In this document: in pieces, positions 45,501 through 56,100 of the stretch
Layout: every line of letters begins with the position of its first letter
How positions within the stretch are numbered: position 1 is the first letter of the stretch
NCBI GenBank assembly: GCA_030066195.1
Contig: JASJCB010000045.1
Span: 1-64,000 of the forward strand
DNA: 64,000 nucleotides
Reading direction: 5' to 3'
Source: Acidobacteriota bacterium
GTDB taxonomy: Bacteria > Acidobacteriota > Holophagae > Acanthopleuribacterales > Acanthopleuribacteraceae
Made by a program: the position numbers and the translations under genes
Notes under the pieces: model-generated
Told to the model about the DNA's origin: nothing
The model's input: the letters and a program-made list of their open reading frames with translations, nothing else
Databases searched by the model: none

Positions 45501-46467
45501 TGCCCGGGGTTTGGGTCTGATCGAATTCGGGGGTGCCCGCGCTGTAGCAGGCAAACAAAAGGGCAATCAGGCCGGTGAGGTCGGCGTCCTCGGGCAGGTC
45601 CTCGGCGAAGAAGCAGTCCTCGCGCTTTTTGGGGCCTTCCTGCTTGTTCCAATCCGAACAGATCAGACCGCCCTGCATGCGTATCCTTTTCTCCGCCGAC
45701 TTGCGGATGCTGATGCCGTGGGAAACGCTCAGCAGAAGCGACGGAGTTTGCACGCCGCCCAGTAGGCGGCTCAGGCAGTCTCTGGTGGCTTCACCGGCGA
45801 CATATGGCGTTAGAGACCAGGTAATCCGGCCACTTTCACGCTTTGTGTTTATCTTGTCGTTCAAGGCGATCAACAGGCTTTCGGAAGCCATCTCGGTCAA
45901 GTGGTCGCCGTTTTGGACACCGAAAACGGCCACATCCGGTTCGTTCGGGATCATGGTTGCTTCACCCCGCAGCACGTTTTGCGCGTAGTGGGTGTAGTCC
46001 TCGGGCCGGTCGAAGCAGATCCGGCCCACGGCATAGGCCACATCCAGCTCACATTGGAAATCGAAACCGATCCGCTCGGGAGGGCCTACAATGAGTAGAT
46101 AATAAGGCACAGTGTCGGGCTCCGCCTCGAAAGCAGGGGCCTGCCGGCGGTTGAGGAATTGAAGGGCGGTTTCACCGTCCTGGTAGAGCATGGGTTCATG
46201 GTAAGCCTCACCCGCCTGTTCCTTCCGCTTGTTCAATAGGGGCGCCAGATTTTCCAAAACCGGTACGTCATCGGCATGAACAATCACGCCCCAACCTGCC
46301 GAGCTCAGGTCTAAAGGGTCCACCCCGGCGGCAACGTCCCTGGTCTGCAACGCGTCCTCCATCTCACCAACAGCCATGGATGCGATCAGTGATGCTATCG
46401 ATTGCGGCGGTCGCCGCCACTCACCGCTTTCCAGATCGACGCCGTTGAAATAGATGTGTTGGCTCAT
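42565..46467 (-). CDS. Protein with C25/CHAT-like and caspase domains
   Basis: Product of 1300 residues without signal peptide. The first half contains a gingipain- or CHAT-like dyad, H250 in LLLSVSHGIS and C307 in LLFACYSAG, within about 120-445. A caspase p20 domain follows at about 465-720 with H537 in YYSGHGG and C605 in ILDCCHA. A DUF4384-like beta domain occupies about 930-1040, and a long tail ends in a Gly/Ala-rich segment. The N-terminus starts IYFNGVDLESGEW. Two protease-like units in tandem is unusual. AAGGAGGG precedes the ATG. Confidence 0.85.
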   Translation of the reverse strand: MSQHIYFNGVDLESGEWRRPPQSIASLIASMAVGEMEDALQTRDVAAGVDPLDLSSAGWGVIVHADDVPVLENLAPLLNKRKEQAGEAYHEPMLYQDGETALQFLNRRQAPAFEAEPDTVPYYLLIVGPPERIGFDFQCELDVAYAVGRICFDRPEDYTHYAQNVLRGEATMIPNEPDVAVFGVQNGDHLTEMASESLLIALNDKINTKRESGRITWSLTPYVAGEATRDCLSRLLGGVQTPSLLLSVSHGISIRKSAEKRIRMQGGLICSDWNKQEGPKKREDCFFAEDLPEDADLTGLIALLFACYSAGTPEFDQTQTPGSKPRRLHKVPLVSSLPKAMLAHQNGALAVIGHVDQCFQFSFLQEAGGGQVSHFTSLLMRLASGQPVGYAMEHFNRRFAAVSARLAGQLMAPGTEDKQAQLTRWLAWQDSRSYIVLGDPAVHLPLAAKRTREPDRVSGKHEGTAHKRAALIGCATYGLQGPENDLELMEDLLAPHGFLLNSLNGEQATRQRILRALEQLIEDSNPEDAVLIYYSGHGGLAHNPDYHPDQQERSGQPPYYQFLVPTDMPLSTTSDFRGILDRELSDILARLTEKTRNVTVILDCCHAARLMRDTSQRCRALPRAWDLGLGRAVERVSGLRRRHAGGNPHVVRLNASGVMQSACEYQGVQGDVVGMLTESLYMILKGLDPSTVSWLTVGRWIRERVLAMNATQRVDLAGPASRLLFQTEETERTGVLRFFYDRDQPSLRGGRLQGVTRGSVYALLPEDAEVDTPERQLGEARVTRVLGGVSRVEVRSDQPLHGVLQAFPVEEAVARQPVSIEGKAPETLLAGLAGSRRLRLAEENEAHTPLRVKMKAGHMRVLDSDGLEIGEACSDTNLTLEKLTLLARARLLRAMTSGTGEFALKTDQLALSWGRVAAGVKEPLPDRGAMLRLGDTIYIEVDNRGARPVFINVFDLQLKRTIELLTDEQHSGVEVSPGEKRTLGFDPYDQVYDWEMAWPDDLPTTEPLPETLVVFVTDQPQDLTALETRAPAGVCRGQRQSALEGLIDHIGQGVTRDVRARKRGDVRYSIRHLDFHLNPNSTAEDTPRFLRDDRLHDSFPAYLGRTRGMGSGRKLAVCLDALVVHKNRAWLGADIRIDVLVTTNGKYGQKGAVHQQATFRFPGVKDGDRLSFGKLLVFHGMAHDYVDIAIWVSKHRGNEPDLGDMLQTSLNNQGLQGAIGTLGGPEAAAVGAAAGAAATLINMAGKLLARLSGAAIGLYRTSYLAPENFGIGRHPREGSERIQDFSLAYRVLDMDTVDMK

Positions 46468-46816
46468 GCTTCCCTCCTTGACAGGTTCGGTTCAATAAAC
46501 AAGACACGCATTCAATCGATTTGTTAAAGAGCCTGATCTTGCACTGCACTTTTGTTGCCGGTTGTCCTTATTCCCGAGTGTGCGTTGAAAAAAGGGTATC
46601 TCGTCCCCCGGGTTCCGCTGATTAGGAGGCTTGAAATGCGCCGAATGTCTTTGTTCTCAGGTGCTCTTCTGGTTTTGCGGTGTTTTGGGGTCTGTGCTCT
46701 TTGCAGAAGACAGTGCTTTCCTATTGGTCAGAAGATCGCGATCGAACTTGATATTGATGAAGGCTGGTTTGCAGAGACTGCCGGCTTTATCCAAGGCTTC
46801 CTACCGAAGCCGTGTC
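46468..46816. other. Intergenic region without a supported gene
   Basis: Two overlapping forward frames near 46550-46850 show signal-peptide-like hydrophobic stretches in different frames, as if a small exported protein gene had been frameshifted. Neither has a convincing full-length product, so no gene is called. Confidence 0.4.
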
Positions 46817-46858
46817 ACAGGCGCTGCCCGGCCATTCATGTGACCGGACAGCGCCTGT
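46817..46858 (-). terminator. Hairpin terminator after the WD40-caspase gene
   Basis: ACAGGCGCTG (46817-46826) pairs perfectly with CAGCGCCTGT (46849-46858) around an inner CCGG/CCGG stem, 15 bases after the WD40-caspase stop. A weaker CTACC/GGTAG pair extends it outside. The T-tract is weak. The 1300-residue gene starts about 350 bases on, so it may have its own promoter. Confidence 0.6.
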
Positions 46859-46873
46859 TGGTAGGGCATCGGC

Positions 46874-49800
46874 TCAGAGCCCCGCGTCTGAATATTCCTT
46901 GTCGGGAGTTTCCAACCCATAGATATAGCGATATTTAGCGGTTTGCATAATCCAACGCCAATCACCAGGGACTTTGTCAGGCTTGTCTTTATCGTTCCAA
47001 CGGTTCCCCCAAATGACGTCCATCATCTCGCCATTCGCGGCCTTTGCAAAAAGCATCCATTCGTTTTCGATTTTGGTGATTTTCTTTTTCGAGGGGGGTC
47101 TTGTATAGCCGGCCACTACAAAATCGGAAGCCAGGTTTTCCCGACGGGTTGTAGGGGTTTGCATGGAATTAATCTCAGCAACCCGCTTGATGACAAAACG
47201 TTTGAGTTCGCTAACACTGATACGATAATCTTTGTTCATATCGGCGGCGGGTGGAGCGGACTCCCGGCCCGGCGCCAAACCCTGGAGGAGAGCGTGTGTA
47301 AACACACCATTTTCCAGGGCTTCTTCCTCATAGGCAAATTCTCGACCGGATGCTGAGGTTAGTACGACGGCTCCCGAATCGCGCCGCAGATCGACAAATA
47401 GCCTCTGCATGAGCTGGAAGTGATCTTGTACAGTTTTCGTGGCTTGTTGGCGTGTGTTGCTCTTCTTGAACCCCCGGCTACCGCCGGAGGAATCAGACTC
47501 AGTGTCGACCCGCCCCGGTTTCCCGTCCACTTCACCGGAGAAACAGGTATCGATCAGCAGTAACCTTTGCCGTGCGGAAATGCCATCTACCAATCCCTCA
47601 AGCTTGTTATAGGGCAGGCCGGTCTCACTCGGGTTGGAGAAATCGATGTCGGCCGTACCGAAATAGAAATCTCCATCGTCGAGCATGCCATGCCCCGCGA
47701 CAAAAACCCAGACCTGGTCGTTGACCCTTGCTTGCGCCAGAAAGGAACGGGCCTCAAGGATGTTATCTCTGGTGGCGTCATGATTCAAAAGTTTTTTTAT
47801 GACGACCTGTTCGGGTTCAGATCCCCGGATTGTTTCGACGACCGTCGCGAGATCCTCTGCATCTTTCGCAGCGTATTTCAGATCGAACATATCCTCGTGT
47901 AACATGTAATCCGAAACACCAATCGCAAGAAGGTACCTCTTGGACGGTTCCATTTCAGCAGTGCAGTACACATAGTGGGTCGCCTGACGAGAAGCACGAC
48001 CCTCAGCGTTGATTACACGAGCCTGAATTTTATTGCGGCCCGGACTCAGGGCCAATTCGGCAAGGAGCTCATGCTTTTGCGTGTTCAAGTCCGCAATGGA
48101 CTTTCCTTCTCTACCGTAAACAGGCACATCGTTAACCCAAACCATAAAACGATCCAAGCTGTGATCCCCGTCCTCTGCTTCAAGCTTCATCATCATCGAT
48201 GGGGCGGAAACTTCCATATTCTGATCACTGGATATCCGTATCATCGGTAGCCTGAGATTATCGACCTCCCGAGCCTTGTCAGGCGACATCAAGGCTTCGA
48301 TATCTTCTTTGCTCCTGCCCATCTTCTCCAATCGTTTCTTAGCTGCATGATGAAAATCGGCGATACGCCCCTGATCCGAGCCCGGTATGCTCGCCAGGAC
48401 CAGATCGGGTCTGTTGAGAACCAAATCAAATAGCTCGAAGGAGTAGGCCTTGTTGTCCTTGACAATCGCGATCCCTTCATAACCATTGCGGGTACTCATA
48501 TAATGAAGGTCTTCGTTATAGATGATGAAATCTTCACTGCCGGTGAAACCAATCATGGTGATCAATGGCCGTAGGTTATCTTCCTCTAGTGCCCAGAGCC
48601 TCACGCGCCCATTCAAATCACCGGCCATAATAATAGAGCCGTCCCCATTAAAGCCGGCCTCTGTAAAGCGGTCTTGGGAAAACAAAAGCTTGCCCTGGTC
48701 CAAATCCCAGACATGGAATGTGTTCTGATGGTTGCTCAGTAGCTTGCGGCCATCCGGGCTGACACTCAGGCCAAATAGCGGAGCATTTCTCAATTTCTCA
48801 ATGGATTGGAACTCGTTTGATTGGGATGCGGTCTGACTGAAAGAAGGATCTTTGACGGAGCCGGGAATGACCATCTCGCGTACCTGTTCGCCGGTTTCTG
48901 TTTTCCAAAGCACCAATTTATAACCCGCTGTGATTAGATATTTACTGTCAGGTGTAAAGGCGGTCGCGACACCACCTGCAAAGGTTCTTTCCAGTCGGCC
49001 CGTTGCCACATTCCAGAGGTCCGCATAACCATCCAACTGATCATTTCCAGCGTTAAGCAAAAAGTAGCGACCATCCGGGCTGAAACAGCCGTCTTGATAA
49101 TTCTTTCGGCCTATACGCCGACTCTTGTCTTTGAAAATTTCGCTGCCGCTGGAGACGTCCCACCATCTCAGTTCACCTTTTCTCTGAAATATTCCCATAG
49201 GCATACCTATGCTGACCAGTTGTTGACCGTCGGGCGAGTAACACAGAGCACCGATATGTTTTTTGGCGCCCTGGATGGCTCTTTTGAGACTGAAGTCGGC
49301 CAAATTCCAGATTCTGATGCTTTTGCCCATGTCGGCCGTCGCAATGGTTTTGCTGTCTGGAGAAAAGCTAAAGGTGGTTACCGGACCGTCATGACCTCTG
49401 AGCATGGTCATCTTGCTGGGGTTGGTCGTGTCCCAGATGCGGCAGTTGTTCTTGAAATCAAGAATAAAGGCATAGCGACCGTCCGGGCTGTATTTTAGTT
49501 CACTGGATCCCAAGGTCACGCCCTTGAAGGATTGGTGAATCTGCCGATCAGCGACTCCCCAACGTCGGATATTACCGCCCTCGCCATCTGTGATCAAATG
49601 AGAGCCCTCGCGATTGAAAGCCAGCGTGTAGATAGGAGAAGATCCCTCAAAAAGGATTCCCGCGTCTGTACCCGTCTTTGTGTCCCACAATCTGAGCTCA
49701 CATTTTTTGGGACCGCCATCTTCCCGCTTTAGGACGGCTTCGATGTGGTCAGGGTCTTCGGCGTTGTTCCCCGCGACCGATATTTGACCAAAATGAATGA

Positions 49801-50965
49801 ATTGAGGTATGAATTTATTGCCTTTACTTTTTCGAAGCTTCAAGCTCATGCTTCTCTTTTTCTTGGGTTTGAAGGCTGTATGCTCATTGAGTGGATAGAC
49901 TGGAGCAACGGTGGTATCCGCTACGATGCCTTTGACCGACTCACTGACCGACTCCCCCCTGGCAATGCTCGTAGCGCCTTTGATAAAAGTGCCGAAACGG
50001 ATTTTTTTGGAACGGTCCTTTTTTTTCTTTTTCTTTTGGGCAGCGGATTGGTCTACCGCCGCCGCTTGCCCTGGTTGAGATCGGCTTTCGAAAAAGTAGG
50101 CAGCATCGTCATTGGCCGCCGACACAAGGTGACGACCGTCAGGGCTGAATGCCAAGGCGGTAACGCTCGGCGTGTAATCTGAGAAAGTATGGATCTGGCG
50201 ACCATCGGTCACGTCCCAGAGGATTAGACCTCTGGCTGGAAAACGGGCCTGATCCATACCACTGACAGAGGTGGCAAGCCGGGTTCCGTCGGGAGAGAAG
50301 GCCACAGCTTGTAATAACAGATTGAACTTACTAAAAGTACGCACCCGGTTGCCGTTGTTTGCATCCCAGAGCACAAGGGTATGGTGTAACGAGCCACCGG
50401 CAATGGTCTGCCCATCAGGGGAAAAGCATACGGGTTCAATAGCTCCCTCTTCTTCGGCAAGGGTAAACAATTCGACACCGGCACCGACATCCCAGACTTT
50501 GACTTCACCTTGTTTGGTTTCATTCTCTCTATCTAAATGAGAAGCGGCACTGACCAGCCTACTGCCGTCGTAGTTAAAAGCCAGGTCCAGCACCGGATAG
50601 CCATGGCCCTCCAGGACGGCAATTCGAGCACCGGATGCAATATCCCACAGAGTGATGTTCTGATTGCGCGCACCTACAGCCAACAGCTTGCCATCCGGGC
50701 TGAAGGCAAGGCATGCATAACCGTGGTTGTCGTCCGCGATCACCCGTACCACCTGCTCGGCGGCAATTTCCCAAAGCAGAACCCGGTCATAGCTTGCTGA
50801 GGCGATGAAGGCATTATTGGGACCATGGGCAATGTCGTTTAAGGCGAATCGATGGGCCACTTGGGGTACCAACTCGAAGTTATCGGGGATTCGGCCATAC
50901 AGCGGGCCTAAGCAGAGACCGAGTAGTAGCAAAGCAGAAACTTTACGGGAAATACTTGTGTACAT
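46874..50965 (-). CDS. Exported WD40-repeat caspase
   Basis: Product of 1363 residues with a signal peptide (MYTSISRKVSALLLLGLCLG). WD40-type repeats fill about 35-770, recognisable by recurring FSPDGxxL...W/RLWD motifs. A caspase domain lies near 1015-1290, with H1092 in FVAGHGML and C1141 in LLIDTCFSGEVDG. A Lys-rich stretch (about 300-320) interrupts the repeats and comes from tandem A-runs. Start at 50965 with GGAG upstream. The beta-propeller would sense or dock a partner; the caspase would act outside the cytoplasm. Confidence 0.9.
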   Translation of the reverse strand: MYTSISRKVSALLLLGLCLGPLYGRIPDNFELVPQVAHRFALNDIAHGPNNAFIASASYDRVLLWEIAAEQVVRVIADDNHGYACLAFSPDGKLLAVGARNQNITLWDIASGARIAVLEGHGYPVLDLAFNYDGSRLVSAASHLDRENETKQGEVKVWDVGAGVELFTLAEEEGAIEPVCFSPDGQTIAGGSLHHTLVLWDANNGNRVRTFSKFNLLLQAVAFSPDGTRLATSVSGMDQARFPARGLILWDVTDGRQIHTFSDYTPSVTALAFSPDGRHLVSAANDDAAYFFESRSQPGQAAAVDQSAAQKKKKKKDRSKKIRFGTFIKGATSIARGESVSESVKGIVADTTVAPVYPLNEHTAFKPKKKRSMSLKLRKSKGNKFIPQFIHFGQISVAGNNAEDPDHIEAVLKREDGGPKKCELRLWDTKTGTDAGILFEGSSPIYTLAFNREGSHLITDGEGGNIRRWGVADRQIHQSFKGVTLGSSELKYSPDGRYAFILDFKNNCRIWDTTNPSKMTMLRGHDGPVTTFSFSPDSKTIATADMGKSIRIWNLADFSLKRAIQGAKKHIGALCYSPDGQQLVSIGMPMGIFQRKGELRWWDVSSGSEIFKDKSRRIGRKNYQDGCFSPDGRYFLLNAGNDQLDGYADLWNVATGRLERTFAGGVATAFTPDSKYLITAGYKLVLWKTETGEQVREMVIPGSVKDPSFSQTASQSNEFQSIEKLRNAPLFGLSVSPDGRKLLSNHQNTFHVWDLDQGKLLFSQDRFTEAGFNGDGSIIMAGDLNGRVRLWALEEDNLRPLITMIGFTGSEDFIIYNEDLHYMSTRNGYEGIAIVKDNKAYSFELFDLVLNRPDLVLASIPGSDQGRIADFHHAAKKRLEKMGRSKEDIEALMSPDKAREVDNLRLPMIRISSDQNMEVSAPSMMMKLEAEDGDHSLDRFMVWVNDVPVYGREGKSIADLNTQKHELLAELALSPGRNKIQARVINAEGRASRQATHYVYCTAEMEPSKRYLLAIGVSDYMLHEDMFDLKYAAKDAEDLATVVETIRGSEPEQVVIKKLLNHDATRDNILEARSFLAQARVNDQVWVFVAGHGMLDDGDFYFGTADIDFSNPSETGLPYNKLEGLVDGISARQRLLLIDTCFSGEVDGKPGRVDTESDSSGGSRGFKKSNTRQQATKTVQDHFQLMQRLFVDLRRDSGAVVLTSASGREFAYEEEALENGVFTHALLQGLAPGRESAPPAADMNKDYRISVSELKRFVIKRVAEINSMQTPTTRRENLASDFVVAGYTRPPSKKKITKIENEWMLFAKAANGEMMDVIWGNRWNDKDKPDKVPGDWRWIMQTAKYRYIYGLETPDKEYSDAGL

Positions 50966-51112
50966 AATGACTCTCCAGAGGGGTTCCGGAATCCCACGAG
51001 GCATCTGCCGGTTGGACTCGGATAGAAGTTGGTAAGCCGACCAGCGACTTTGCTTGAATAGACACGGACGTTTATCGTTTTGTTATACGAAACGGTTGTT
51101 TCGAACCTCGAA

Positions 51113-53053
51113 TCAGGGTTCTTTCCGCCTGATTTCCGCGACCGCTTGACGAGTTGCCCAGGATGCGATAGGTATGGCCTTGTCCGGCAGCTTGAAACCT
51201 CGTGTTGAATGACCCAGCAATACTTCCAGGGGATGAAGGTTGGGAGCCACACGCGACCCCAAACCGATCTTGATAGGTTTCTGTTCCAAACAGCTCATGT
51301 CAAGGGGTTCAAGCGCCGCGAAGATTTTGATAATGTTCTTTTCCTGTTCGATCCCATCTTCCAGGTAGGCTTCGAAGGTGACTGACCAGCTTTTCTCCGG
51401 GGCTAGAGGTTGTTGCCCCTCACCGGCAGGGTAAAGCTCGCTCACGCTACCGTCCGTGGAAAGAGCAAGGACAGCGATATATATCTCGAAATCGGACTTA
51501 TTGATGACCTCAAATGTGACAAGGTCACCAGGATGGAATCGACCCTGGCTTTTTCCTATCGGCTGGAAAGCCGATCTGGTGTTACCGCCGGCATCCTTGA
51601 TAGAGAAAGCGATATCCAAGCTGTTGTCGGGGTTGTCGATTGAAAGTAGGTTGAACCATTTGGCCCAAGCCAGGACCGTGTTTACAATGGCCTTGCCGGC
51701 ATTCGCTGCCCCATCAGGTAAAGATTTGCCCAGGGGCAGGTCATCCGCTCCCCTGACAGTTACCACGGACTTTGGTCGATCATGGTCCAAGAGCAAATGG
51801 TAGGACTCCCCCTCTGCCACGGGCAAAACCATGGCATACGCCTTCAACTTAGCCTTGACATCGCGCAGTAATTGGGAGCTCTCCAGATCACGGAAGAAAA
51901 CACTCAGTTGCTTTTCTTCGAAGCGGTGTTCCCGTTCCACCGCACGGCCATTCACCGGTACATCGGTGCCCTTGATGAGTCGGCCAAGGGAAGAGAATGG
52001 CTCGATTGAAGTTAAGCTCAGCCGGGCCAGACCGGGTCCCTCGAATATTTTCGTACCCGGCGGATAGATTTCAAAAACCGAACCTGCAGTCAGGCCATGG
52101 ACCAGGCCGGCGTTGAGTCGGATACGATCCCCCTCCTTACCAGTCACGAGAATATGGGAACCCGTTATCTGATCTAATTCCCCAAAGACAATCCGGTCCA
52201 TTTGTCCTTGGAGTTGTGGCGTTTGCCAGGCATAGTGCTTTTGAACGGCGACCACGACCTTGTCCATGATATCGCGCCAGGTGGTCGCCTCACTTCGGCC
52301 GCGCAAAGTTTTTACCAAGGAAAAAGTCAAGGCTCCGTAGCTTTGATCACCTTTGCGAAGCTCGTTAGACAACTCCGTGGAACGACAGCCGGAAATCAGG
52401 GTGTAGTTGCTGTTTCCCTCTGAGAGCAGGCCGGCGGCTCCATCCGAGCCCTGCCTCTGGGTGGGGATTCGCGGAACCGTTCTTCGATCAGGCTTGACCT
52501 TTCGCACATTGCCTGGTTTTTGACCTGCACCCGAATGACAACTGTCGAAGATCAGGGTGATATTCTTGCATTTTTGGGAAAGTCGCGAGATCAGATCGTT
52601 GATTTCATCATCACTGATATCGAAGACCTTACCGGCCGGGTCTCGGCTGTCGTAGGGAACCAGGGTCTCATCCATATCATCGGGCTCGTCTCCTGATGTG
52701 TCCGGCATTTGCGAACCATGTCCTGAGAAATGAAAGACGATGGTATCGCCTGGTTGCGCATTGTCGATGAGATGATGCTCGAATCGCTCGATAATGGCTT
52801 TGCGAGTTGCCTTCTCATCGAGAAGAACAATGATTTGACCCGGAGGAAACCCGAAATTTTTGACAAGCAGGTCCTTCATTAAGCCTACATCGTTGACGCA
52901 CCCTTGCAAAGGCGGCAGGTTTTGATAGCGGTTGATCCCCACCAAAAGCGCCCATTTCTTGCCGGGACGACGAGAAGAGTCCACAGGATCGGCACTGGAT
53001 CGACTCGCCAACAGCGGAGAGACCAAAATGAACATGATCCAGAAAGCGCGCAT
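51113..53053 (-). CDS. Exported caspase (metacaspase-like) with DUF4384-like domain
   Basis: Product of 646 residues. The signal peptide is MRAFWIMFILVSPLLASRSS, then a caspase domain at about 32-290 with H112 in FHFSGHGSQ and C172 in IFDSCHSG. Acidic residues around DEPDDMDE suggest calcium-dependent activation as in metacaspases (inference). A beta-rich DUF4384-like domain follows at about 490-590. It lies 147 bp upstream of the WD40-caspase, on the same strand and probably in the same transcript. Confidence 0.88.
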   Translation of the reverse strand: MRAFWIMFILVSPLLASRSSADPVDSSRRPGKKWALLVGINRYQNLPPLQGCVNDVGLMKDLLVKNFGFPPGQIIVLLDEKATRKAIIERFEHHLIDNAQPGDTIVFHFSGHGSQMPDTSGDEPDDMDETLVPYDSRDPAGKVFDISDDEINDLISRLSQKCKNITLIFDSCHSGAGQKPGNVRKVKPDRRTVPRIPTQRQGSDGAAGLLSEGNSNYTLISGCRSTELSNELRKGDQSYGALTFSLVKTLRGRSEATTWRDIMDKVVVAVQKHYAWQTPQLQGQMDRIVFGELDQITGSHILVTGKEGDRIRLNAGLVHGLTAGSVFEIYPPGTKIFEGPGLARLSLTSIEPFSSLGRLIKGTDVPVNGRAVEREHRFEEKQLSVFFRDLESSQLLRDVKAKLKAYAMVLPVAEGESYHLLLDHDRPKSVVTVRGADDLPLGKSLPDGAANAGKAIVNTVLAWAKWFNLLSIDNPDNSLDIAFSIKDAGGNTRSAFQPIGKSQGRFHPGDLVTFEVINKSDFEIYIAVLALSTDGSVSELYPAGEGQQPLAPEKSWSVTFEAYLEDGIEQEKNIIKIFAALEPLDMSCLEQKPIKIGLGSRVAPNLHPLEVLLGHSTRGFKLPDKAIPIASWATRQAVAEIRRKEP

Positions 53054-53168
53054 ATCGATCTCCTAATTTTGAACCGGTACCAAAGCCCCGCATTTTGTTC
53101 ACACTTAAGTAGGACACCAGGCTTCAGAAAATGTTAAAACTTCGATCTTAATTCGTTGGTATTGAACA

Positions 53169-56100
53169 CTATCGAAATTCTAGTGCGGTCAACAGATTCT
53201 CCGCCTCGGCAATGGCTTCATCGATGAGAGCCACTGCCAACAGGTTGCCCATCTGGAAATACAAGGCACGCGCTCTGGTTAGATGAAGCAGGGCCTGCTG
53301 ATAGCGGGCTTCAACCAGATGGGCTCGACCCAGACCTTCTTCTGCTTTTGTCAGCATGCTTACATCGATTTTGCGTTCGAGCAGGTAAGTGAACCAGGGT
53401 ATTGCGAAGTCAGTTAGACCCGCTTCGAGATAAGCCTGTCCAAGAGCCAGGGCATCGCCAAGCTCGGCTCGGACTGCGAACAAATCCAATCGAACCATAA
53501 TCGCGGCACCCCGGTCATCAGCGCCGCGATAGGCGGCCGCTTTGAGTAACAGTTTGGAATCCGGCTCATCAGCCGGCGTATCGATTTTCTGTAACTGTTT
53601 TTGTAAGACATCCGGCGTATCAACCAGTTGCATGTCAGCGATTATTCGGACCGGCCCCGACCCCAGTTTGTTGTTCAATATGGGCTCAATCGTGACCCGA
53701 TACTTACTTCCAGGCCGAAGTGGCGGCCATTGCCGAGGCCAAGACATGCGACAGACAGAAATTGTACTACTGCCCTTGGGTATCGATTCACGGTTGGGGT
53801 CTTTGATCTTGAGCGGGTGTGGACGGCGCCGCCCCGGTTCTCGAAGGGTCAGGCGCCATTCAGCCATATCGGGAATATCGGTCCATACTAATTCGGGCCT
53901 GGGTGAGCTGGTGAACCCGATCGGAGCCAACATCACGTATTTTTCATCGCCACGAGAATAAAGCGACAAGGTGGGTCCCAGAGAGAGTTGTTCGCGGCTG
54001 AACTGATCGGAGAGTAAGGAGAAGAGGCCGGGTGCTCGCTTTTGGCCAATCGTACATAAAGCTTCATCGATCACCCAAGTTCCCGGCCCTTCCAGGCTTA
54101 TCAGGTTACCCGAGGCGCAAAGTAGTGTGGCAACGACTTTCTTGGACGTTGTTAATGTCCAACCCTGGCTTAAAGCACCCCGAAAAGAGGCCGGCCATAG
54201 TCGACCGGCCGCGCTGACAGTGAAGGGACCTTCGAGATCGGTGATCAGGGCGAAGGGTCCGTTTCTTACGGTTACTTCTCGCTGAGTTTGGTTTAGCATT
54301 ACCGTTTGTTCACACTTCAATTGGTCAAGCTCTTTACGCCAGCTCAGGTGCTCGGCATGAGGAATGGCAAAGTAAGCAGCCACCCGTGTGCAGGCCAGGT
54401 CCAACTGATTCATATCGCGATAACAAAGCGCCAGCAGGTAAAGGATCTCGGCTGTTTGCAGAGAATCGTCTTGGGGCAGGGTCAAGGCTTGTTCAAGATA
54501 GACAATCGCCTCCTCAGCGGCACCCAATGCTCTACTCAGGCGCCCTAGATTCTTGAGAGCCGGCACGAAATCACCACATTGCTCGAAGGCGGCTCGGGCC
54601 GGCTGCCAGTTCTTCTCTGCCAGATGGATTTTGCCCAACTCGTGACGGGCTGCCACGTAACCGGGATCCAAGTCGATCGCGCGAGCCAGGCTCACCGTGG
54701 CGGCCTCGGTTTCCTTCAAGGCCAGTTGGATGCAGGCCAGGTTGTAGTGGAAAACCTGGAACACATCAACCTGGTTCACCGCCTTTTGTGCATGGGGCAA
54801 GGCTTCTTCATAGCGGGCCTGCCTGAACAACAGCATCGCCAGATTCGAATGGGCAACAGCGTAGTTTTCATCCATATCGACGGCATTGGCAAAGGCTTGT
54901 TCGGCCGCGAGCAGGTCGCCGGCCTCCATGGCCTCAACACCCTTGCTATTGGTGCGTCGCACCTGCGCTGTCACCGGTCTCAAGCGCTTGATTTCCCCCC
55001 GCGCCTGTTCATCGAGCAGGTTGAGACGGTCCAACAACTGGTAGAGCAACTCCTCCTTCAGGTCCGCGATTGCCTCAGGTGTACCGGCGGAATCCGCCTG
55101 TAGTATTACTTCAGGAAGAGGCCTGCCGCCGCGATCCATAATCGTGGCGACAAGTCGTCTTGTCTTGCCGTTCTCAAGCCGAACAGCTACCTGGTAATCA
55201 GCCTGATCCCGGACTGGTGTGACGCCTTTGACGACCGCCAGGCCCATCTTCAGGGGCGTGGTATCCTTCCAAAGCGCCGATTCGGTTCCCCGCACCTCAT
55301 CGAAAGCGATGCGAATATCGGCCATGGCCTTGTTGATCAGAAAGGCGGCCACAAAAAGCGTCAGTACCGACAAGGCCGCAATAAGAGGTTTCCAGGGGAA
55401 CGGATTGCGAAAGAGCCGACCATTGGGCAATTTCGAGAACAGCACGGGAACGGACCAACTACTGCCGCCTTCCGACTCGGGCAGTTGGGAGATGGCGCTG
55501 CGACCGAGAACAACCGCTTCATCGACAGTTTTGTCTTGGGCCAGTTGCCGGTAAAGCGCAAGGCTGAATTGGATTGCGGCCGGATCGGGAATTTCGCGTC
55601 GCATGGCCACCACGGCGGGAACCCCGGCCTTGAAAAGCTCCAGGGCTACGCCTCTGAGATCGTCCTCGTGTCCGACAACCGCTGAACCATGGCAGGAATT
55701 GAGTACGACCAGATTCGGCCGAAGCTTGTGGCCAATACAACGCAGGTCATTGGCCAGATCCGTGCCGCTGACGGTGCGAAAACCATTCTCGGCATCCTTG
55801 AAATAGAGAACGGGGGTATCATCCACGATGCCGCCGTGCCCCATAAAATGCAGGATATGGAAGCCTTCTTGCAATCGGGCCTGCAAGCCCCGGCGACTGA
55901 CATCATCGAGGTGCCGAACCTGAAGTTTCTCCTCGGTAAGGTTAACCTTTTCCACTTCCAAATCGAGGGTTTCCAGGTTCTCGGGATCGGAGGCAACTGC
56001 CAACACCCTGAGTCGCCGGGCATAGGTCGATGTCGACCAGGCTCCAAAGGTCTCCCCGGTTTGCGCGGTATCGGTCACCGAGCGTACAATCGAATAATGG

